Of a stretch of 6,386 nucleotides of DNA, positions 1 through 6,386 are shown piece after piece; within the stretch, counting starts at the first letter, position 1; each line of letters begins with the position of its first letter. Origin of the DNA: an uncultured Spirochaetaceae bacterium (lineage in GTDB: Bacteria; Spirochaetota; Spirochaetia; Treponematales; Treponemataceae). Location of the stretch: assembly GCA_902766345.1 (NCBI GenBank), contig CACXDK010000244.1, forward strand, positions 1 to 6,386. Direction: 5' to 3'. The position numbers and the translations under genes are program-made. A model generated the notes under the pieces. It was not told the origin of the DNA, did not search any database, and worked only from the letters and a program-made list of their open reading frames with translations.

Positions 1-2
1 AA

Positions 3-1715
3 TTACTTACGTTTCAAGTACTTAATACTATCAAGAGCTACAGCTGCAATAATAATAAATCCCTTAAACACAAACTGTAAGTTTGTATCAATGTGAAGGA
101 AGGTAAGACAATAAGTAAGACCAGTAAAGATTACAACACCAATTGCAGCTCCACCAATTTTACCTATACCACCATTAAACGAAATGCCACCAACAACACA
201 AGCAGCAATAGCATCCATTTCGTAGCCCTGACCAGTTCCAGCACTAGCATTTGCACGGAAAGCTTCAAGGAATGCACCACATCCGTAGAAAATACCAGCC
301 ATAATAAAGATACCCATTGTTACACGGAATACGCTAATACCGCTAACAGCAGCAGCTTCTGAGTTGCCACCAACAGCATACATGTTCTTTCCAAAGATTG
401 TCTTATTCCAAATGAACCAAGCAACAATAATAGCGATTATTGCAGGAATAATCAGCTTAGGGAAAGTTACCAACTCACCATTTATTACACCAAGAACCCA
501 ACGACCACCAATCAAATCTTTTACATTGCTGTCAATAGAACCAACTGGAGTACCTGTTGTTCCAAAGAATAAAAGACCGTAAATGATAAGCTGAGTTGCA
601 AGAGTAGAAATGAATGGGTGAATCTTCAATTTTGCAGTAAAGAAACCTGCAAACGTAGAAAACAGAACACAGAAAACAATAGAAAGCACAAGAGCCATTG
701 CAAGACGTGCCCCCATTGGCATTGCTGTAAAGTTCCATGGACCCATGCTAAAGAACTTAACAATGTTTGTACCTGGATGCAAGATAAGACCTGTAATAAC
801 AGAACCCATTGCAACCATGCGACCAACACTCAAGTCTGTACCGGCAATCAAAATAAGGCCAGCTACACCAAGTGCATAGAACATACGTGTTGAAGACTGC
901 TCAAGAATAGTAAAGATATTAGGCAATGTAAGAAGATTGCCTGCACCTGAAACTGGAGCAATAATAACACATACAATAAAGAACAAAAGAATAGCAATGT
1001 AAAGACCATTGTCAAGGAAGAACTTTGTAGCCTTAAAGTTGTAAACATAGTGCTTCCAGTTAAGAGCAATGTCTTCTGAAAAATTAGTCTTACCGTTACG
1101 CAATGCACGGTTCATCTGAACATGCTCTGTAAATGCCTGATTCTTTACATCATTACAGCGATCAAGCTCAGTCTGACGCTTGTTCTTTGCATCAAAAAGG
1201 GCAGATTTAAGCTCATACTTTGCAGTCTCTTTATCATGTGAAGATTCTGCAGAAGCAATTCTCTTTTGAGCATCAGCCTTGATTGCTTCAATCTTCTTAG
1301 CGTAAGAATCTTTCAAAGCAGCAATCTTTTCATCCTGCTCTTTATCTACAGAAGCAATAAATTTCTTTGCAAGAACATTTGCATAGTTTACAGCCTGCTT
1401 TGAAAGTTCATCATCAGCCTGTTTATTTGCAGCAGCAACCTTCTTTGCTTCGTTAATCTGAGCATTGCAGTCATTAATGAGCTTCTGACGCTCTTCTGTA
1501 CTGAGCATCTTATTCTTTTTGGCAGCTGCAATGTTCTGGTTCAGCTCCATAATCTTGTTTACGCCGTTTTCGCGCAACTTATACAATGCATCCTGATACT
1601 GCTTTAAAAGATCATCATCATTCAAAGACTTAAGGGCAACAGTATCAGTGCTGCTCAATTCCGCAATTCTTTTTACCGCAAGGGCATTTAAATTATCATA
1701 ATTATTGTTTGCCAT
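3..1715 (-). CDS. mglC: MglC-type galactose/glucose ABC transporter permease with long N-terminal coiled-coil extension
   Basis: Inner-membrane channel subunit of an Mgl-type hexose importer, working with MglA and MglB. The protein is 570 aa, against about 336 aa for E. coli MglC. Residues from about 233 to the end align with the whole E. coli protein: a first membrane helix at about 238-255, the ALGVAGLI..GTDLS.GR block, the cytoplasmic loop GNSEAAAVSG (about 450-459) expected to touch the ATPase, YEMDAIAACVVGG, and a C-terminus (VALDSIKYLKRK) matching VALDSLKYARKK. The first 230 or so residues are Lys/Ala/Glu/Asp-rich, have no membrane segment and are predicted cytoplasmic helix/coiled coil. 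The ATG at 1715 was chosen because GGAGA (1721-1725) precedes it by 5 nt. An in-frame ATG at 1733 overlaps the mglA stop (TAATG) but has no ribosome site. The gene is last in the operon, 17 nt after mglA. The permease assignment is firm; the sugar (glucose or galactose) is inferred. Confidence 0.93.
   Translation of the reverse strand: MANNNYDNLNALAVKRIAELSSTDTVALKSLNDDDLLKQYQDALYKLRENGVNKIMELNQNIAAAKKNKMLSTEERQKLINDCNAQINEAKKVAAANKQADDELSKQAVNYANVLAKKFIASVDKEQDEKIAALKDSYAKKIEAIKADAQKRIASAESSHDKETAKYELKSALFDAKNKRQTELDRCNDVKNQAFTEHVQMNRALRNGKTNFSEDIALNWKHYVYNFKATKFFLDNGLYIAILLFFIVCVIIAPVSGAGNLLTLPNIFTILEQSSTRMFYALGVAGLILIAGTDLSVGRMVAMGSVITGLILHPGTNIVKFFSMGPWNFTAMPMGARLAMALVLSIVFCVLFSTFAGFFTAKLKIHPFISTLATQLIIYGLLFFGTTGTPVGSIDSNVKDLIGGRWVLGVINGELVTFPKLIIPAIIAIIVAWFIWNKTIFGKNMYAVGGNSEAAAVSGISVFRVTMGIFIMAGIFYGCGAFLEAFRANASAGTGQGYEMDAIAACVVGGISFNGGIGKIGGAAIGVVIFTGLTYCLTFLHIDTNLQFVFKGFIIIAAVALDSIKYLKRK
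1020..1715 (-). other. Region encoding the extra N-terminal domain of MglC (about residues 1-232)
   Basis: This stretch encodes the part of MglC that has no counterpart in E. coli MglC. It opens with a Asn-rich start (MANNNYDN), then runs of charged helix with frequent Ala, such as KIEAIKADAQKRIASAES, spaced Leu/Ile positions that could form heptads, almost no Pro and few Gly. It joins the permease through a short basic/aromatic linker (NWKHYVYNFKATKFF) just before the first membrane helix. No enzyme motif is visible. The reading frame is continuous, with no stop and no obvious internal ribosome site before the permease, so one fusion protein is the simplest reading. By topology it should lie in the cytoplasm beside MglA. 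Helical/coiled-coil character is inferred from composition, not computed. Confidence 0.75.
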
Positions 1716-1720
1716 AAAAT

Positions 1721-1725
1721 TCTCC
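1721..1725 (-). promoter_or_regulatory. Ribosome binding site deciding the mglC start
   Basis: On the minus strand GGAGA lies 5 nt before the ATG at 1715. This favours the MANNN start over the two in-frame ATGs upstream (1733 and 1727), which lie before or next to this site and have no purine-rich site of their own. Confidence 0.75.
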
Positions 1726-1732
1726 ATTCCCA

Positions 1733-3226
1733 TTACAGATATTTATCTGAAAGTCTGAGCAGTTCTTCCTGATTAGTTTCCTTTGTGTTTACAATGCCAG
1801 CAAGTCTATGGTTAGACATAACTGCAATGCGGTTTGTAATGCCAAGAATTTCAGGCATTTCGCTCGATACCACAATAATAGTTTTTCCTTCTTTTGCCAT
1901 CTGAATAATCAGCTGGTAAATTTCATATTTTGCACCAACATCAATACCGCGTGTAGGTTCATCCATAAGGAAAACATCAGGCTCACGCTCCATCCACTTA
2001 CCGATTATAACTTTCTGCTGATTTCCACCACTTAAAGAAGTAATCAAATCATCCGCAGAAACACACTTAGTATGCATTCTCTTTATTTCACGGTTAGCAG
2101 CGTCAAGCATTTTTCTGTTAGAAAGAATGCCCATTGTCTTGTAACTGTCCAGATTTGTAATAGTAGTATTGAATTCTATTGAAGCCTTACCGAACATTCC
2201 GTTCAGCTTACGTTCCTCTGTTACAAGTGCAAAGTTATATGCCATGGCATCCTTACTACTATCAAAACGAAGTTTTCTGCCATTAAGAATAATGTCACCT
2301 GTGGCAATTGTGCGGATACCGAAAATAGATTCCAGAAGTTCACTACGTCCTGCACCAACAAGACCGTAAAGACCAAAGATTTCGCCCTTCTTTACAGTAA
2401 ATGAAATATCATAAAGATGTGGCTCATATTTTGTAGAAAGCCCCTTAATTTCAAGATAATCTTCACCAGGAGTATTGTCTACATCAGGGAAACGCTTGTC
2501 CAAAGAACGTCCTACCATGGCAGAAATAAGCTTGTCCATGTCAGTATCTTTTATTGGAGAAGTAAACACCATGTTTCCATCACGCAAAACAGAAACTTCA
2601 TCACAAACTTCAAAGATTTCATCCATTTTGTGAGAAATATAGACAAAAGAAACACCTTTTTCCTTAAGACTGTTTACAATGGAAAAAAGCTTTTTAACTT
2701 CAGGTTCTGTAAGAGAAGAAGTTGGTTCGTCAAGAACAATAATTCTGGCATTATAAGAAACAGCTTTTGCAATTTCAACCATCTGTCTCTGCGAAACAGA
2801 CATGGTACGCATGACTGTACCAGGGTTTACGTTCATATTAAGAGATGCAAAAAGCTTGCTAGATTCCGACAGCATACGCTGTTCATCAACAACACCGAAT
2901 TTTTTAGGGTAGCGGCCAAGAAAAAGATTATCAACTACAGTTCTATCAAGACACTGATTCAATTCCTGATGCACCATAGCTACGCCACTTTCAAGAGCTT
3001 CCTTTGGGTTCTTAAAATCTACAGGATGATCATCAAGGATAATCTGTCCTTCATCTTTGGCATAAATGCCAAAAAGACATTTCATCATTGTAGACTTACC
3101 TGCACCGTTTTCACCCATAAGCCCCATAACACTGCCTTTTTTGACAGTCAGGTTAATACCGTCCAAAACCTTGTTCTTTGCAAAAGATTTTGACAGGTTC
3201 TTTATTTGCAGTACATTGTCACTCAT
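1733..3226 (-). CDS. mglA: MglA-type sugar ABC transporter, double ATP-binding protein
   Basis: Cytoplasmic ATPase that powers Mgl-type hexose import with MglB and MglC. It is 497 aa (E. coli MglA is 506) and has two fused nucleotide-binding domains. Domain 1: Walker A GENGAGKST at 38-46, Q-loop Gln87, degenerate signature SVSQRQ at 143-148, Walker B IIVLDEPTSS at 162-171 with catalytic Glu167, and switch His199. Domain 2: degenerate Walker A GLVGAGRSE at 288-296 (Arg for Lys), consensus signature LSGGNQQ at 398-404, Walker B VFLMDEPT at 418-425, and Ser-Ser (454-455) where the switch His would be. This pattern, with one intact and one degenerate site, is normal for carbohydrate-uptake family 2 ATPases and matches E. 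coli MglA. The ATG at 3226 is preceded by AAGGA (3232-3236). The gene lies 93 bp after mglB, behind a terminator, and its stop touches the upstream alternative ATG of mglC. Sugar specificity cannot be read from this subunit. Confidence 0.96.
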   Translation of the reverse strand: MSDNVLQIKNLSKSFAKNKVLDGINLTVKKGSVMGLMGENGAGKSTMMKCLFGIYAKDEGQIILDDHPVDFKNPKEALESGVAMVHQELNQCLDRTVVDNLFLGRYPKKFGVVDEQRMLSESSKLFASLNMNVNPGTVMRTMSVSQRQMVEIAKAVSYNARIIVLDEPTSSLTEPEVKKLFSIVNSLKEKGVSFVYISHKMDEIFEVCDEVSVLRDGNMVFTSPIKDTDMDKLISAMVGRSLDKRFPDVDNTPGEDYLEIKGLSTKYEPHLYDISFTVKKGEIFGLYGLVGAGRSELLESIFGIRTIATGDIILNGRKLRFDSSKDAMAYNFALVTEERKLNGMFGKASIEFNTTITNLDSYKTMGILSNRKMLDAANREIKRMHTKCVSADDLITSLSGGNQQKVIIGKWMEREPDVFLMDEPTRGIDVGAKYEIYQLIIQMAKEGKTIIVVSSEMPEILGITNRIAVMSNHRLAGIVNTKETNQEELLRLSDKYL

Positions 3227-3243
3227 GTTAGTCCTTATTTGAG

Positions 3244-3282
3244 AAAAAAAAGACCTGCGGAAATTCCTTCTACAGGTCTTTT
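3244..3282 (-). terminator. Intrinsic terminator/attenuator between mglB and mglA
   Basis: On the minus strand a perfect 10-bp stem, AAAAGACCTG (3273-3282) with CAGGTCTTTT (3248-3257), encloses a 15-nt loop, and the 3' arm runs into eight consecutive T (3251-3244). It lies right after mglB and 18 nt before the mglA start codon. mglA shows no other obvious promoter, so this is probably a partial terminator that lets a fraction of transcripts continue and also protects the mglB 3' end. The stem is symmetric, but the plus-strand side has only four T, and no plus-strand gene ends here. Confidence 0.82.
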
Positions 3283-3319
3283 AGTGAATCATTAGCTAAA
3301 TGCTAATAGAGATTACAGC

Positions 3320-4546
<1,227 letters not shown>

Positions 4547-4559
4547 TTATGAAAATAAA

Positions 4560-4590
4560 TCTATGTAACTGTTTTCACTAGTTACATAGA
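4560..4590. promoter_or_regulatory. Perfect 11-bp inverted repeat over the mgl transcription start (candidate operator)
   Basis: TCTATGTAACT (4560-4570) and AGTTACATAGA (4580-4590) are perfect inverted arms around a 9-bp centre. The right arm begins 3 bp from the -10 hexamer of the mglB promoter, so the repeat covers the expected +1 and the early leader. The arm centres are 20 bp apart, about two helical turns, which suits a dimeric repressor. The same sequence could fold as a leader RNA hairpin followed by TTTATTTT, so a weak attenuator is an alternative. No regulator gene is present in the window. Confidence 0.6.
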
Positions 4591-4593
4591 CCT

Positions 4594-4623
4594 ATCTTAC
4601 CCTTTAAACACCGTAAATGTCAA
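4594..4623 (-). promoter_or_regulatory. Promoter of the mglBAC operon
   Basis: On the minus strand a perfect -35 TTGACA (4618-4623) is followed, after an 18-bp spacer, by TAAGAT (4594-4599; 4 of 6 matches to TATAAT). Transcription should begin near 4587, giving a leader of about 59 nt before mglB. It is the best sigma-70-type promoter in the divergent region. Confidence 0.65.
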
Positions 4624-4673
4624 ATATTATTTCTTTAATATTGTACAAATATATCCACAAGTACAAGGTTTTT

Positions 4674-5588
4674 ATGATAGAATACCCCATTATGACAAAC
4701 TTAAAGAACTTAACATACGGAATAGTCGGTCTCGGAATAATGGGTGGATCTCTTGCCAAAGCAATCAGATTAAATATATTAAGCCAAAGCGGTGCACAGG
4801 GAAAAATCCTTGCATGCAACAGAAGCACGGCTTGTCTTGTACAGGCAAAACAAGAAGGCGTTGTAGACGAAACCTTTCAAAGTTCAGATGTACAGAAAAT
4901 GATTCCTCATTGTGACGTGCTGTTTGTCTGCCTTTATCCACATGCAACCTTAGATTTCTTAAAGACACATAAAGATTCCTTCAAAAGCGGAGCTGTTGTT
5001 ACTGATATTTCTGGTGTAAAAGGAATTTTTGAAAAAGAACTTCCAACACTCCTTCGTCCAGACGTAGACTTTATCATAGGACACCCAATGGCAGGTGGCG
5101 AAAAGGAAGGATATGCAAATTCAAAAGCAGAGTTCTTTATCAACCATAATTACATTTTATGTGAGCAGTCTTTTAATAAGAAAGAAAACCTTACCCTTAT
5201 GCGAACCCTCATTTCTGCAATGGGCTTTTCCCGCATAACAGAAACAACCTGCGATAATCATGATTATAAAATTGGCTTCACAAGCCAGCTGTGCCACGTT
5301 ATTGCATCAGCACTGGTTGAAAGTGCCGAAGACCCAGAAATTACAGCTTTTGGCGGTGGAAGTTTTGAAGATTTAACAAGAATTGCAATGATAAATGCAC
5401 CTTTATGGACAGAATTGTTTATCTCAAATAAAGAAAAACTTGTTCAACACATAAATAATTTCCAGAAAAAAATGGATGAGTTCAAGACAGCTATTGAAAA
5501 GGAAGATGCAGATTCCCTAAAGGCTCTTCTTGAAGACACCCGTGAAAAAAGACTTCAGATGGGAAGCATCCGTACGAAAGCTAGTTGA
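4674..5588 (+). CDS. tyrA: Prephenate dehydrogenase-like protein (TyrA family)
   Basis: Predicted cytoplasmic NAD(P)-dependent enzyme that oxidatively decarboxylates prephenate to 4-hydroxyphenylpyruvate in tyrosine synthesis; 304 aa. Residues 15-30 hold a Rossmann fingerprint, GLGIMGGS at 19-26. Family motifs follow: DISGVKG at 111-117 (Ser113), GHPMAGGEKEGY at 136-147 (His137, Glu143), SQLCH at 204-208 (His208 kept, while the usual SHLPH has Gln and Cys at two places), and DLTRIA with Arg236, the substrate-binding arginine. The C-terminal half is the helical dimerisation domain, ending in a charged helix. There is no fused chorismate mutase and no ACT regulatory domain. The ATG at 4674 is preceded by AAGG (4665-4668), 5 nt away; an ATG at 4692 would give 298 aa but lacks such a site, and 4617 would add an unlikely N-terminus. 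The gene is divergent from mglB. The cofactor, and prephenate versus arogenate, cannot be settled here. Confidence 0.85.
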   Translation: MIEYPIMTNLKNLTYGIVGLGIMGGSLAKAIRLNILSQSGAQGKILACNRSTACLVQAKQEGVVDETFQSSDVQKMIPHCDVLFVCLYPHATLDFLKTHKDSFKSGAVVTDISGVKGIFEKELPTLLRPDVDFIIGHPMAGGEKEGYANSKAEFFINHNYILCEQSFNKKENLTLMRTLISAMGFSRITETTCDNHDYKIGFTSQLCHVIASALVESAEDPEITAFGGGSFEDLTRIAMINAPLWTELFISNKEKLVQHINNFQKKMDEFKTAIEKEDADSLKALLEDTREKRLQMGSIRTKAS

Positions 5589-5614
5589 ACATTTTCTCTT
5601 ATTCCGTATATAAT
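5585..5614 (+). promoter_or_regulatory. Probable promoter of the acyl-CoA ligase gene
   Basis: A perfect -10 TATAAT (5609-5614) lies 18 bp after TTGAAC (5585-5590; TTGA matches the -35 consensus). The -35 element overlaps the tyrA stop codon. Initiation near 5621 would give a leader of about 53 nt, so this gene can be transcribed independently of tyrA. Confidence 0.55.
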
Positions 5615-5620
5615 GACTTT

Positions 5621-5639
5621 ACAAAAATCGTATTTTTGT
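5621..5639 (+). terminator. AT-rich hairpin between tyrA and the ligase gene (weak terminator or leader/operator element)
   Basis: ACAAAAAT (5621-5628) and ATTTTTGT (5632-5639) form a perfect 8-bp stem around CGT, followed by CATTTTACGTTTCTTTT. It is 32 nt after the tyrA stop, so it may end tyrA transcripts. It also sits exactly at the predicted +1 of the downstream promoter and could be a regulatory site. The stem has only one G-C pair, so termination would be weak. Confidence 0.35.
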
Positions 5640-5673
5640 CATTTTACGTTTCTTTTAACCCAAGGTGGATATA

Positions 5674-6386
5674 ATGAAATTCGAACGAACCATACCTAAA
5701 CTTATAAGAAGTATAGCTCAAAAACACCCTGAAACAAGTGCTCAGCTATGTCATACAAAAAAAGGTGAAATTACAGAAGTAAATTATCATGACATGTTTC
5801 AGCTTGCATTGGATTTCGGAGCTTCTCTCCTTGACTTAGGTGTAAAAAGAGGTGACAGAATAGGATTAATTGCAGACAACAGAAAGGAATGGGAACAGGC
5901 AGATATAGGCCTTCTTTCTATTGGAGCTATTGATGTACCTCGCGGTTGTGACGCTACTGAAAAAGACCTTTCATTTATACTTTCATTTGCAGAATGCTCT
6001 GTTGTAATTGCAGAAAATAATGCACAGGTAAAAAAAGTACTAAACATAAAAGATGACATTCCAACTTTAAAAACAATCATAGCTTTTGATGCCGTTGACG
6101 AAGAAGAACAGCAGCGTGCATTAGAAATGAACATCAGCTTTTATTTATTTGAAGATTTACTAAAGCGTGGTCATGAATGGCGCAAACTCAATATTGATGC
6201 TATTGAAAATGAACTGGAAAAAGGTGATTGGAATGACCTTGCAACAATTATCTTTACAAGCGGTACAACAGGAACACCAAAAGGTGTAATGATTTCACAC
6301 GGAAACTTTATTACACAGCTTGATGAACTTGTAGAACGAATCTTTATTAATCCGGGCGAACGTGCGCTCTGTGTTCTTCCTGTCTG
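5674..6386 (+). CDS. Long-chain acyl-CoA synthetase-type AMP-forming ligase, 5' part
   Basis: N-terminal 237 codons of an AMP-binding (adenylate-forming) enzyme, open to the window edge; the family is usually 550-650 aa, so more than half is missing. It would activate a fatty acid to acyl-AMP and then acyl-CoA at the cytoplasm/membrane face. Evidence: the typical opening of this family (a TIPKLI..HPE segment, then LDLGVKRGDRIGLIADNRKEW at about 53-73), a LLSIGAIDVPRGCDAT block (80-94) characteristic of FadD/FAA1-like members, and the phosphate-binding A3 motif TSGTTGTPKG at 195-204. The adenylation core and the C-terminal lysine domain lie beyond the window. The ATG at 5674 follows AAGGTGG (5662-5668). 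It has its own probable promoter behind tyrA. Fatty-acid chain length cannot be judged, and another acyl/aryl substrate is possible. Confidence 0.88.
   Translation, partial: MKFERTIPKLIRSIAQKHPETSAQLCHTKKGEITEVNYHDMFQLALDFGASLLDLGVKRGDRIGLIADNRKEWEQADIGLLSIGAIDVPRGCDATEKDLSFILSFAECSVVIAENNAQVKKVLNIKDDIPTLKTIIAFDAVDEEEQQRALEMNISFYLFEDLLKRGHEWRKLNIDAIENELEKGDWNDLATIIFTSGTTGTPKGVMISHGNFITQLDELVERIFINPGERALCVLPV

Noticed and set aside
364..893. Several plus-strand open frames of 70-90 codons across mglC
   Set aside because: All are antisense to the permease domain, lack ribosome sites and resemble no protein family.
1069..1095. Possible internal start giving a short, normal-length MglC from MNRAL
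   Set aside because: The ATG has no convincing ribosome site upstream, so separate translation of the permease domain is not supported.
2417..3193. Open frame of 258 codons on the plus strand, opposite mglA
   Set aside because: It lies wholly antisense to a well-supported ATPase gene, has no plausible ribosome site, and its product is rich in Phe, Asn, Lys and His with no domain, as expected for the complement of an AT-rich gene.
4617..4673. Longer tyrA start at 4617
   Set aside because: It has no ribosome site, overlaps the mglB -35 element, and would add 19 hydrophobic/Tyr-rich residues ahead of the Rossmann fold that family members lack.
4604..4828. Small minus-strand frame of 74 codons upstream of mglB
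   Set aside because: It overlaps the start of tyrA and the mgl promoter and has no initiation signal; its product has no recognisable features.
5799..6134. Open frame of 111 codons on the minus strand
   Set aside because: Antisense to the acyl-CoA ligase gene, whose protein has clear family motifs in this stretch; the Ser-rich product shows no recognisable features.

Overview
The window looks like chromosomal DNA of a host-associated spirochaete, most likely a Treponema. It is AT-rich. It carries an mglB-mglA-mglC sugar transporter locus in the order seen in Treponema pallidum (TP0684-TP0685-TP0686). Its MglB has the same unusual circularly permuted order reported for T. pallidum Tp0684 (MglB-2). 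The species cannot be fixed from the sequence alone. There are no RNA genes, mobile elements, CRISPR arrays or phage genes.

Layout: the left two thirds (3-4528) is a minus-strand operon, read right to left as mglB (periplasmic sugar-binding lipoprotein), mglA (double ATPase) and mglC (permease). A consensus-like promoter (4594-4623) drives it, with a perfect 11-bp inverted repeat (4560-4590) across the expected transcription start. A strong intrinsic terminator lies between mglB and mglA (3244-3282) and probably sets a high binding-protein to ATPase/permease ratio. On the other side of a 145-bp divergent region, two plus-strand genes follow. The first is a prephenate dehydrogenase-like tyrA (4674-5588). 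The second is the 5' part of a long-chain acyl-CoA synthetase-type AMP-forming ligase (from 5674, cut by the window edge), which has its own probable promoter.

How the genes work together: MglB captures a hexose (glucose or galactose) outside the inner membrane. MglC forms the membrane channel and MglA powers import. The tyrA and acyl-CoA ligase genes are separate housekeeping functions (tyrosine synthesis and fatty-acid activation) with no visible link to sugar uptake.

Two features are unusual. In MglB, the segment that forms the N-terminus of ordinary family members sits at the C-terminus, yet the sugar-contact residues are kept. MglC carries about 230 extra residues of charged, probably coiled-coil sequence in front of a normal-length permease domain; its function is unknown and it is the best candidate here for undescribed biology.
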